Source of the DNA: Hydrogenophilales bacterium
GTDB taxonomy: Bacteria > Pseudomonadota > Gammaproteobacteria > Burkholderiales > Thiobacillaceae
NCBI GenBank assembly: GCA_023258975.1
Contig: JAHFRD010000003.1
Span: forward strand, 186,001 to 250,000
Direction: 5' to 3'
Length of the DNA stretch: 64,000 nucleotides
This document shows positions 41,845 to 50,558 of this stretch, in pieces. Below the pieces are notes generated by a model. That model saw only the letters and a program-made list of their open reading frames with translations, ran no database searches and was not told where the DNA came from. How positions within the stretch are numbered: position 1 is the first letter of the stretch; each line of letters begins with the position of its first letter. The position numbers were made by a program, and so were the translations under genes.

Positions 41845-43701
41845 CTACGAGGACGTCGAACCGGCGGTGCCGGCCACATGAACCGCCGGCTGATACTCCG
41901 GCACCCATTGCCGCAACTTTGCGCGTACCTCGGCGTCACCAACCGATTCGCTTCGGACGATCCAGTCCAGCATGACGGCAACCTCTGCCGCTACCGCATC
42001 GCGCGCCTTCGCCACCCGCAACTTGGGATGCGGCGTCGGCAGGGTGGACTCGGAATCCGCGATCAGCTCCTCATAAAGCTTCTCGCCAGGACGCAGACCG
42101 CTGAATTCGATACGGATTTCGTCCTCGGTCTTGCCGGACAACCGAATCATCAGTCGCGCCAATTCCGCGATCTTCACTGGTTCGCCCATGTCCAGCACGA
42201 AAATCTCCCCCCCCCGCCCCATCAGCCCGGCCTGCAACACCAGTTGAGCGGCCTCGGGGATGGACATGAAAAAACGGGTAATTTCCGGATGCGTCACCGT
42301 CACCGGCCCGCCAGCCTCGATCTGCTTCTGGAACTTCGGAATGACGCTGCCGGAGGAACCCAACACATTGCCGAAACGCACGGAGATGAAACGAGTGCCT
42401 TCCGGCTCCTGCATGGTCTGGCACACCATTTCCGCCAGCCTTTTCGAGGTTCCCATGACATTGGTCGGATTCACCGCCTTGTCGGTGGAGATCATCACGA
42501 ACTTTCCGACCCCCGCGTTCTTGGCCGCGAGGGCCACCACCCAGGTTCCCAGCACATTGTTCTTCAGCGCCTGCAAGGCGTTCACCTGTTCCATCAGGGG
42601 GACATGCTTGTAAGCCGCCGCGTGGAACACCACATCGGGACGGTAGTCCCGCATCACCTGTTCAACGCGAACCGCATCCTTTACATCGCCGATGACGCAA
42701 ATGAGCGGCTGTTCAGGACAACAGCGGGAGAATTCCTGTTCCATGCCATAGAGCGCGAACTCCCCTTGCTCGAACAACACCAGCAAGCGTGGCTTGAAAT
42801 GCGCCAACTGCCGGCATAGCTCGGAGCCGATTGAACCGCCCGCGCCGGTGACCATCACCACCTTGTCGGTCAGCAATTCATGCAGCCCCTGGCAATCGAG
42901 ATCCACCGGGTCACGCCCGAGAAGATCATCCAGTTCGATCTTGCGCAGGGCCGCCACCGACACGCGCCCCTGCATGAGGTCGTCCATCGAGGGCACCGTC
43001 AGAATGTTGAGGCCGATACGCGCGCACTGATCCGCGATCTGGGTACGCGCCGCATGAGCGGCGGAGGGAATCGCCAGGATGACGTCCCGCACACCATTCT
43101 TCTCGGCCCAGTGCTTGACCTCCCCGGTAGGCCCCAATACGGGAACACCTTGAATCAAACGCCCCTGCTTGCCGGGCGCGTCGTCCAGCAGCCCCACGGG
43201 TTGATAGCCCGATGACGTGCGATTCAGTTCGCGCAGGAGAAAATCCGCCGCCGAACCGGCGCCCAGAATCAACACTGGCTTGGTTTCCAACAGAATTCCA
43301 GCGAAGCGATGATCCTTCCATGCCCGGTAGGCGAAGCGGCTCCCACCCATGATGAGCACCAGCAGGATCGGGTCGAGGATAAGAACCGAGCGCGGCACCA
43401 CCGCCTCCACCCGGAACAGAACCAACATCAGCGTTGTCGCGATCGTCGCAACCCCGACAGCCTTCAGAATCCGTTTGAGATCCGGCAGACTGGCGAAACG
43501 CCAGATCCCTCGATAAAGACCGAAATACCAGAACAGGGTGGCCTGCAGCGGTACCACCCAGATCAGTGTGGACAAAACCGCCAACAGGTATTCCGATGGC
43601 AGAGAAAGATTGAAACGCAACCAGTAAGCTCCCAGCCAGGCAATAACGGAAGCAGCCAGGTCGTGCAGGATGACCAGTGTGACACGGAGACTAATACGCA
43701 T
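41845..43701 (-). CDS. WbpM/FlaA1/PglF-like nucleotide-sugar 4,6-dehydratase (membrane-bound)
   Basis: A 618-residue two-domain enzyme. Four membrane helices occupy about residues 1-115. A first Rossmann-like domain (LILGAGSAADFLLREL) follows, then the catalytic SDR domain with TGAGGSIGSELCRQ and ISTDKAVNPTNVMGTSKRLAE, the Ser-Met-Lys triad typical of large FlaA1-type UDP-GlcNAc 4,6-dehydratases. It makes the 4-keto-6-deoxy sugar that leads to bacillosamine, QuiNAc or FucNAc. It overlaps the sugar-1-phosphate transferase gene by 11 bases, the usual O-antigen start pair. Confidence 0.92.
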   Translation of the reverse strand: MRISLRVTLVILHDLAASVIAWLGAYWLRFNLSLPSEYLLAVLSTLIWVVPLQATLFWYFGLYRGIWRFASLPDLKRILKAVGVATIATTLMLVLFRVEAVVPRSVLILDPILLVLIMGGSRFAYRAWKDHRFAGILLETKPVLILGAGSAADFLLRELNRTSSGYQPVGLLDDAPGKQGRLIQGVPVLGPTGEVKHWAEKNGVRDVILAIPSAAHAARTQIADQCARIGLNILTVPSMDDLMQGRVSVAALRKIELDDLLGRDPVDLDCQGLHELLTDKVVMVTGAGGSIGSELCRQLAHFKPRLLVLFEQGEFALYGMEQEFSRCCPEQPLICVIGDVKDAVRVEQVMRDYRPDVVFHAAAYKHVPLMEQVNALQALKNNVLGTWVVALAAKNAGVGKFVMISTDKAVNPTNVMGTSKRLAEMVCQTMQEPEGTRFISVRFGNVLGSSGSVIPKFQKQIEAGGPVTVTHPEITRFFMSIPEAAQLVLQAGLMGRGGEIFVLDMGEPVKIAELARLMIRLSGKTEDEIRIEFSGLRPGEKLYEELIADSESTLPTPHPKLRVAKARDAVAAEVAVMLDWIVRSESVGDAEVRAKLRQWVPEYQPAVHVAGTAGSTSS

Positions 43702-44656
43702 GACCAGCCCCGCGCCAACGCCTGTCAATACTCAGCATGGTCAACCCGTAGAACAGCGCCCACGCCAACCCCAATCCCCATTGCAAGGTCGGCCAAACCA
43801 CCAGTGCCAAGCCCGAGATTGCCACTGCGGCCATCACCACATACTCGCCCCACGCCAAGCGGCCGTGACTGAAGCCCATACGCACCAGGCGCTGGTAGTA
43901 GTGACTGCGGTGCGCCTGCCATACCTTTTCTCCACGCCCCAACCTGGTGACTAGAGTCACCGTGGCATCGACGATGAAGGGGGAGAACACCAGCACTGGC
44001 AATAACGGGGTCCATAGGCCATCGCGCACCCCATGCCAACCGATGCCAGCAGCCAGGAAACCCAGTGGAATCGAGCCGCAGTCACCCATGAACAGGCGGG
44101 CTGGAGGGAAATTGAAGCGCAGGAAAGCCAGAGCGGCCCCAGCCACTGACAGGCTCACTGCCGCCAGATCCGGGGCGCCGCCCAGCCAGGCCGCCCCCCC
44201 GTAGGCGCCGAATCCCGCCACAGCCATGCCACCAGCCAGTCCATCCGCGCCATCCATGAAGTTGTAGAGATTGGTCATCCACACCATGACCACCACACCC
44301 AGGGCCAACGCGACAACATCACTCTCACCCGCCAACGTCAGAAATACCCCAGCCCCCAGCAGGTGGGCTGGCAAGCGTGTCCGCACCGACAAGCCACGCA
44401 AGTCATCCAACCAGGACAGGGCCGCCAGTACCAAGGTAACCGCCAGCAGCGGCGCCAAATCCACCGGCTGCCACAACGACATCGCTACCAGCACCCCCGA
44501 CACGATCCCCAGACCACCCACGCGTGGCACTGCCTGGACGTGAAGGGAACGCTCGTTGGGATGATCCAGGGGGAGCCGATGCTTCTGGCGCAACAGCCAG
44601 GCCAGTAGCAGGTAACAGGCCAGGAAGGCCAGAGGAAAGCAAATCAGGGCGGGCAT
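43691..44656 (-). CDS. Polyprenyl-phosphate sugar-1-phosphate transferase (WecA/WbpL-like)
   Basis: A 321-residue membrane protein with about ten helices, of the MraY/WecA family. Motifs: DHPNERSLHVQAVPRVGG, NLYNFMDGADGLAGG and GDCGSIPLGF. It transfers a HexNAc-1-phosphate from UDP-sugar to undecaprenyl phosphate and so starts glycan assembly on the inner membrane. It stands between the dehydratase and an epimerase gene on the minus strand. Confidence 0.92.
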   Translation of the reverse strand: MPALICFPLAFLACYLLLAWLLRQKHRLPLDHPNERSLHVQAVPRVGGLGIVSGVLVAMSLWQPVDLAPLLAVTLVLAALSWLDDLRGLSVRTRLPAHLLGAGVFLTLAGESDVVALALGVVVMVWMTNLYNFMDGADGLAGGMAVAGFGAYGGAAWLGGAPDLAAVSLSVAGAALAFLRFNFPPARLFMGDCGSIPLGFLAAGIGWHGVRDGLWTPLLPVLVFSPFIVDATVTLVTRLGRGEKVWQAHRSHYYQRLVRMGFSHGRLAWGEYVVMAAVAISGLALVVWPTLQWGLGLAWALFYGLTMLSIDRRWRGAGHAY

Positions 44657-44667
44657 GGGGCGACACT

Positions 44668-45639
44668 CTACCGGCTGGCCGGCGACGCCTCCATACGACT
44701 TTGGAGATAATGCCGCGCCGTCTCAGCCAGACCCGCATCCAGGTCATAGGGGGGAATCCAGCCCAGTTCGCGCCGGATTCGGCTGCTGTCCACGACCAGC
44801 GAGCCCAGCAGCCGATCCACCTCCTGGCGTTTTCCCAGCAGCCCCCCCGCCAAGGCGAACCAGGCCTGTGGCACCGGCAGCAATCGCGCCGGGCGTCCCA
44901 TGACCAGTGCGAGGTGGCGCACGAGTTCTGGGGTAGAGACATCCTCACCGTCTGACAGAAGATAAGTCCGATTCGCCGCAGCGGGGTGTTCCAGGCACAC
45001 CTGAATGGCATCCGTCAGATTACCCAGATAAAGCAGGCTGCGGCAGTTTGTCACACGCCCCAGAGGCAACGGCCATCCTTTCTCCACACAGCGCATCAGG
45101 CGTTGGAAATTCGCCCCCACCCCAGGCCCATAGACCAGGGGCGGACGCAGGATCACCACCTCCAAACCGGTCTCCTCGGCAATCCTAATCAATCCAAGCT
45201 CCGCCTCCCACTTGGAAATCGCATAGGCATCCTGCGGCGCAGGCGGATCATCTTCCGCATAGGGCGCCGGTCGGCCCTCGCCGTTCACCTTGATGCTGCT
45301 TATCAACACGAAACGGCGTGCTCCCGCCATTGCCGCTTGTCGCGCCAACGCCAGGGTTCCTTCCAGATTGACCGCGCGAAAGACAGCCAGCGGGTCGGCG
45401 GCAAGCTCATCCATCACATGCACACGGGCCGCGCAGTGCACCACGCCATCCACGCCGTCCAGTGCCTCGCGCCAGACCGTATTGGCGCCTAGGTTTCCAA
45501 CCCGAACGTACTCAACTCCAGACACGGGAACCGCCGGTGAACCGCGTGTCGCACCTCGCACCTTATGTCCCCGAACCATCAGGTCATCCGCCAGGAATTG
45601 CCCAACAAAACCGGTCACTCCCGTCACCAAAACATTCAT
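44668..45639 (-). CDS. NAD-dependent nucleotide-sugar epimerase/dehydratase
   Basis: A 323-residue extended SDR. NAD motif TGVTGFVGQFLADDL at the N-terminus; Ser of ISSIKVNGE and catalytic Tyr/Lys in YAISKWEAE; then LRPPLVYGPGVGANF. It is close to 4-epimerases/4-reductases that work with WbpL-type transferases in O-antigen synthesis. The start at 45639 gives the canonical MNVLVTG beginning. It ends 11 bases before the transferase start. Confidence 0.88.
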   Translation of the reverse strand: MNVLVTGVTGFVGQFLADDLMVRGHKVRGATRGSPAVPVSGVEYVRVGNLGANTVWREALDGVDGVVHCAARVHVMDELAADPLAVFRAVNLEGTLALARQAAMAGARRFVLISSIKVNGEGRPAPYAEDDPPAPQDAYAISKWEAELGLIRIAEETGLEVVILRPPLVYGPGVGANFQRLMRCVEKGWPLPLGRVTNCRSLLYLGNLTDAIQVCLEHPAAANRTYLLSDGEDVSTPELVRHLALVMGRPARLLPVPQAWFALAGGLLGKRQEVDRLLGSLVVDSSRIRRELGWIPPYDLDAGLAETARHYLQSRMEASPASR

Positions 45640-45732
45640 CCTGGATTTTCCATTAGCACTTTGCCCGCCCATAAATGACGAACGGAGAGCATAAAGCGAA
45701 TCTTGCTGGAATCTCCTGCTATGAGTGGAGGC

Positions 45733-46482
45733 TCATCCGCGCCCGAACTCCAGCAGCTTGATCGGATATTTGGAGAGTATCTTCAGATAATTACTGCGCA
45801 GGCCGTTGGCGCGGCAGGCGCGCAGCACTTCCCGATTGAGCAACAAAGTGTTGCGCCACCCGCCTGTACTGATACCTCCAGTGCGCATCCTCACTAGCAC
45901 CTCGGGCAGATAGCGGACGCGGATACCGGGTTGGGAAAAAACCCGCGCGATCCACTCGAAATCGCCGGCGATGCGGTAACTCGGATTGAACAGCCCGAAA
46001 CGTCCGAACAGGCTTTGACGCACGAACAGAGAGGGGTGGGCGGGCATCCAGCCCCAGGCGATTCGGTCAGAGTGGAAGCGTGCCGACGAATAGCGCCGCA
46101 CCACCCGCCCCGGCTCCTCCGGGGACACAAATGTGGCATCCGCATACACAGCATCCAGTACGTCCGATTCGAATGCCGCCGCAACCCGCGCGAGCACGCC
46201 GTCATTCGCATAGATATCGTCAGCATTCAGAAAAGCGACCACCTCACCGGAGGCTAAGGCAATGCCCTTGTTCATGGCATCGTATACACCGTGGTCGGGT
46301 TCGGACACGACATGCGCCAGATATGGGGCATATCGTTCTACAATCGCCAAGGAAGCATCCTTGGATGCGCCGTCAATCACAATGTGCTCACGGTCTGTGT
46401 ACGATTGAGCGCGAACCGATTTCAGGGTGTCCTCAATGGTTTTTTCTGCGTTGTAGGTCGCTGTGATAACCGATATTTTCAT
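45733..46482 (-). CDS. Glycosyltransferase family 2
   Basis: A 249-residue GT-A enzyme. It has MKISVITATYNAEKTI, VIDGASKDAS, EPDHGVYDAMNKGIALASGE and the metal-binding NADD motif (FLNADDIYA). The family transfers single sugars in polysaccharide synthesis; WcaA-like members are closest. It is the first minus-strand gene of the group and divergent from a GT-B gene. The linked substrate is not predictable. Confidence 0.88.
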   Translation of the reverse strand: MKISVITATYNAEKTIEDTLKSVRAQSYTDREHIVIDGASKDASLAIVERYAPYLAHVVSEPDHGVYDAMNKGIALASGEVVAFLNADDIYANDGVLARVAAAFESDVLDAVYADATFVSPEEPGRVVRRYSSARFHSDRIAWGWMPAHPSLFVRQSLFGRFGLFNPSYRIAGDFEWIARVFSQPGIRVRYLPEVLVRMRTGGISTGGWRNTLLLNREVLRACRANGLRSNYLKILSKYPIKLLEFGRG

Positions 46483-46611
46483 GATTGAATCAGGAAGTTC
46501 TGGGCCGGCTGCCCAGGGCAATTGTCGCATAGCCCCAAGGTGATCTCCCAACCGCCAGGCAACCCGGCAGCCGCCGCCTCGTCATTGTCTGGCCTCAGGA
46601 AAAATTAACCG

Positions 46612-47709
46612 GTGAAAGTTGTATACGACCCACAAATATTTTCACTACAGGAATATGGGGGCATATCCCGCTACTTTTCGGAACTGGCATCGCGCCTGCA
46701 CGACCTGGGTGAAACAGAGGTAGAGGTTTGTAGTCCTTGGTATGCGAACCACTATTTGTCGAACATCCCCCCAGCTTTATTGAATATCAGAACAGGCATC
46801 CCTGCCCGTCGATACCTCCGGTACACCCGCCACCTGTTCACGGCGGCAAACATGGCGCTGTTCTCCAGGCGAATGGCCGCCAAGTCCTTCGACATCGCCC
46901 ACCATACCTATTATTGGCCGCTACCCGACACTCTCCCTGTACGCGCCAGGGTGACCACCATTCACGACATGATTGACGACACCATCGTCCCCAATCGCAG
47001 AAAATCCAGCCTCAAACAACGATCCGTCCGCCAAGCGGACCATGTGATATGCGTTTCTGAACATACCCGTAAAGCACTGGTTGAACGCTACGACATCACA
47101 CCGGAAAAAACATCCGTCATACATCTTGGCAAGCCGGCACCAACCACCGCCTCCTCAAAAACTCACGAAGAGAACACAACCCCATACATCCTTTACGTTG
47201 GCGAACGAGGTGGATACAAGAATTTTCGCCGTCTTGTACTAGCCTACGCCTCGTCACCAAGAATCAATCGGGATTTTCAGTTGGTGTGTTTCGGAGGCAA
47301 GCCGTTCTCGTCCGAGGAAAGGAACGCCTTCGCCACCCAAGGTCTCGCATTGAAGCAATTGCGCCAGATTTCGGGGGATGATGTCACCCTGCATGACCTC
47401 TATCGTAGCGCGAGTCTGTTCGTTTATCCCTCACTGTATGAGGGCTTCGGCTTGCCTCCGTTGGAAGCCATGTCTTTGGGTACCCCCGTTGCCTGTAGTG
47501 ATTCCACTTCCATCCCGGAGGTTGTCGGGGGGGCGGGTGAGTACTTTGATCCCACTCGCACTGACTCCATCGCACAAGCGCTGGAATCAGTGCTTTATTC
47601 GGCAACACGGCGGCAGGAACTCATCAATTTGGGGCGGAAGAGAGCCGAGCGTTTTAGTTGGGACAGGTGTGCGCAAGAAACACTCGCCATATACAGGACA
47701 CTGGTTTGA
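46612..47709 (+). CDS. Glycosyltransferase family 4 (GT-B)
   Basis: A 365-residue GT-B enzyme. N-terminal YDPQIFSLQEYGGISRYFSEL, donor-binding YVGERGGYKNF, and the nucleotide-binding SLYEGFGLPPLEAMSLGTPVAC with E-x7-E. The start is GTG. It is less GC-rich than its neighbours. It opens the plus-strand run that includes two radical-SAM genes and an ABC flippase. Confidence 0.9.
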   Translation: MKVVYDPQIFSLQEYGGISRYFSELASRLHDLGETEVEVCSPWYANHYLSNIPPALLNIRTGIPARRYLRYTRHLFTAANMALFSRRMAAKSFDIAHHTYYWPLPDTLPVRARVTTIHDMIDDTIVPNRRKSSLKQRSVRQADHVICVSEHTRKALVERYDITPEKTSVIHLGKPAPTTASSKTHEENTTPYILYVGERGGYKNFRRLVLAYASSPRINRDFQLVCFGGKPFSSEERNAFATQGLALKQLRQISGDDVTLHDLYRSASLFVYPSLYEGFGLPPLEAMSLGTPVACSDSTSIPEVVGGAGEYFDPTRTDSIAQALESVLYSATRRQELINLGRKRAERFSWDRCAQETLAIYRTLV

Positions 47710-47727
47710 GCGGCATAGGACACAGAG

Positions 47728-48750
47728 ATGGATCCGAAAATAGAAAACAACCTGAAGACCACGGAACTGACTGCCATTGTCGGCAGGGAAAAATTCGACC
47801 GCCTGGCGGATGTGGTTGGCCGCGAGGAATGGAGCACGTACCGAAACAGCTACGAGGCGGCCGCCAATCTTGAGGTGGTCACGGACTACCCGTTACAGAT
47901 CGATTTCGAGCTCAACGCCTCATGCAACCTCAAGTGCCCCATGTGTCCCATTTCGGCGGAATCGCCCAAGGGCAAGGGCAAAAAAACCTGGTTCCCGTTC
48001 GAGCTTTACCAGGAAATCGTCAGCGATGGCGTGAAGCGCGGCCTGCGCGCGGTCAAGCTCAACTACGTCAACGAACCCCTGATACGCAAGGATCTTCCCG
48101 ATTTCGTCCGATTCGCGCGCGAGGCTGGGGTGCTCGATGTCTATCTAAGTACCAATGGCCTGCTGCTGGACGATGCCGCCGCGCGCCTGCTGATCCAGGC
48201 CGGCCTGACACGTATTCAGGTTTCTCTGGATGCCCACACGACCAGGATTTATGACCAGGTCAGGCCCGGGGGGAATCTGGGCAAGACCTGCGAGAACGTG
48301 GAGCACATGATGGCGCTCAGACAGGAAATGGGCAGCGTCACGCCTCTGGTCCGAGTCAATTTTGTGCGCACCGAACTCAACGAGCATGAACTGGAACCCT
48401 TCACGGCCCATTGGCGAGAGCGGGTGGACATGATCGGCATCCAGGAGTACGTCAAACCACCCCAGGCCGCTGGCAATCTGGTCAGCCACACCACAGAACA
48501 CAAGCGTCTGCGAGGTTTTCGCTGCTCGTTCCCCTTCAAACAACTGGTGGTCACCAATGAACGCAATATTCTCCCCTGCTGCACCTTCTGGGGAGAACAT
48601 CTTGTCCTAGGCCGTTGCGAGGGAGCCGATTCCATCCTCACCGCCTGGAACAGCATGAAAATGCGGGAATTACGCCACATCCACACCCAAGGAGAATACT
48701 GGCGGATAGAAGCCTGCCGACAGTGTGTCGAAGGTGGTGTACTCGCCTGA
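47728..48750 (+). CDS. Radical SAM protein with SPASM-like C-terminus
   Basis: A 340-residue enzyme. The cluster motif is CNLKCPMC near residue 66, followed by the TIM-barrel pattern (KLNYVNEPLIRKDLP, STNGLLL, VSLDAH). The C-terminal cysteines (FRCSFPF, LPCCTFWG, CRQC) suggest one or two auxiliary iron-sulfur clusters. The substrate is unknown; the position between a glycosyltransferase and an ABC exporter points to a modification of the glycan or a linked aglycone. It ends three bases before the ABC gene. Confidence 0.87.
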   Translation: MDPKIENNLKTTELTAIVGREKFDRLADVVGREEWSTYRNSYEAAANLEVVTDYPLQIDFELNASCNLKCPMCPISAESPKGKGKKTWFPFELYQEIVSDGVKRGLRAVKLNYVNEPLIRKDLPDFVRFAREAGVLDVYLSTNGLLLDDAAARLLIQAGLTRIQVSLDAHTTRIYDQVRPGGNLGKTCENVEHMMALRQEMGSVTPLVRVNFVRTELNEHELEPFTAHWRERVDMIGIQEYVKPPQAAGNLVSHTTEHKRLRGFRCSFPFKQLVVTNERNILPCCTFWGEHLVLGRCEGADSILTAWNSMKMRELRHIHTQGEYWRIEACRQCVEGGVLA

Positions 48751-48753
48751 TCC

Positions 48754-50517
48754 ATGACGGCTTCTCTCCCACAAATCCTGCACCAGCTGGGTGAATTGCT
48801 CGCACCACGGGATAAACTGGTTCTTGCCGCGCTGCTGCTGATGTCGGTTATTTTTGCCGGTGTCGAAACAGCCAGCATCTCCTTGGTCATGCCATTCATC
48901 TCGCTGGCCACGGATCCAGCAGCGGCGCTCGAACAAGCGAGCTATGCGAGGATCTACCACTTCCTCGGCTTCAATTCCACACACCGATTCGTGATCGCCG
49001 TAGGGGGCGTTCTGATCGTGTTCTACCTGCTGCGCGCGGCCTACACACTGGTCTATACCTATGCCCTGAACCGATTCACCTGGGACCGCTACCATGACTT
49101 GGCGACTCGACTGGTCTCCACCTACCTCGCGCTTCCCTATCGGGAATTCACCCAACAGAACTCCTCACAACTCGAAAAGAGCATCATCACCGAGGCGGCT
49201 TACTTGGCCCAGCTGATCGTATCCACCTTGCGCTTCATCGCCGAAGCAGCGGTCGCGGTGCTGCTCTACACCGTGCTGCTATTCGTCAATCTCCAGGTCA
49301 CACTGGTCGTCAGCATCCTACTGACCGTGAAGATCGGCGCCCTGACCTATCTCATCAAACGCATCACGACACGGCAGGGCGTGTTGCGTGAACAATACCA
49401 ATCCCGCTTCTACCATCTGCTCAACGATGCTTTCGGCAACTTCAAGCTGGTGAAACTTCTGTCCACTGAAAAACAGATTGTGCGGCAGGTATCCCAAGCG
49501 GCCTCCGGTTACTGCCGTTCCAACATCGTCAACACCACCGTCAGCCAACTCCCTCCGACCGTCCTGGAGACGGTGGGATTATCTTTGCTGGTGGGTATCG
49601 TGCTCTATACCCTGCTCACCAGCATGGATGGACACCAGATCATCCCTGTCATCTCCATGTACGCACTGGCCCTGTACCGGATGATGCCCGCAGCCCATCG
49701 CATGCTCTATTACTACAACAACATGCTGTATTACCGGCGTTCACTGGAAATCGTGCACAAGGAATTGACCAGATCACCCCCCGCCGACGGAGATGACCCA
49801 GTCCAATTCACCCGACAGGTGGCCCTGGAAAATGTCAGTTTTAATTATCCCGGGCGCGGGAGTGTGTTCGAGGGAGTGAGTCTGGCCATCCGCAAGAATG
49901 AAAAGATCGCCATCATCGGCCCCTCCGGCAGCGGCAAATCCACCCTGCTCGACCTACTGATCGGTATCCATACCCCGGATCAGGGCAAGGTGCTGGTAGA
50001 CGATGTCGCACTCACCGCCAGTAACGTCCGAGCTTGGCGCCGCGCAATCGGCTACATCCCGCAAAATATTTACCTGTTCGACGGCAGCGTGGCCGAGAAC
50101 GTGGCCTTCGGCAAAACCTACGATGAAGAGCGCATCAATCTGGCCCTGAAACAGGCCAGAATTTACGACTTCCTCCAGCTCCATGAAGGAATACATACCC
50201 AGGTGGGTGAAGGCGGCGTGAAATTTTCTGGGGGGCAAAAGCAGCGCATCGGCATCGCACGGGCCTTGTATGGCGACCCCGGGATACTCGTGCTGGATGA
50301 GGCCACCTCGGCCCTAGATCCTGAGACAGAGGCACAAATCATGTCGGAGATACATGATCTGGTACGGGATCGCACCTTGATCGTCGTCGCCCACCGAGCC
50401 TTATCCACGCAATATTTCGATCATATCTACCGGGTCGAGGGCGGGCAGCTTTGCACCGTCACGGAACCATCAACTGCGGAGTTCCGCGCAACCTCTCCCG
50501 CCGCTCACCTCGACTAG
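48754..50517 (+). CDS. ABC transporter, lipid-linked oligosaccharide flippase type (PglK/MsbA-like)
   Basis: A 587-residue half-transporter with six membrane helices (about residues 20-320) fused to an ATPase. Walker A GPSGSGKST, Q-loop GYIPQNIYLFDGS, signature FSGGQKQR, Walker B ILVLDEATSALD and the H-loop AHRAL. The arrangement and the YIPQNIYLFDGSVAENVAFG segment resemble PglK, which flips lipid-linked glycans. It sits between two radical-SAM genes. Confidence 0.9.
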   Translation: MTASLPQILHQLGELLAPRDKLVLAALLLMSVIFAGVETASISLVMPFISLATDPAAALEQASYARIYHFLGFNSTHRFVIAVGGVLIVFYLLRAAYTLVYTYALNRFTWDRYHDLATRLVSTYLALPYREFTQQNSSQLEKSIITEAAYLAQLIVSTLRFIAEAAVAVLLYTVLLFVNLQVTLVVSILLTVKIGALTYLIKRITTRQGVLREQYQSRFYHLLNDAFGNFKLVKLLSTEKQIVRQVSQAASGYCRSNIVNTTVSQLPPTVLETVGLSLLVGIVLYTLLTSMDGHQIIPVISMYALALYRMMPAAHRMLYYYNNMLYYRRSLEIVHKELTRSPPADGDDPVQFTRQVALENVSFNYPGRGSVFEGVSLAIRKNEKIAIIGPSGSGKSTLLDLLIGIHTPDQGKVLVDDVALTASNVRAWRRAIGYIPQNIYLFDGSVAENVAFGKTYDEERINLALKQARIYDFLQLHEGIHTQVGEGGVKFSGGQKQRIGIARALYGDPGILVLDEATSALDPETEAQIMSEIHDLVRDRTLIVVAHRALSTQYFDHIYRVEGGQLCTVTEPSTAEFRATSPAAHLD

Positions 50518-50558
50518 AGCAAGTTATCCATCTAGTAGCGCCAACCACGAGACATTTC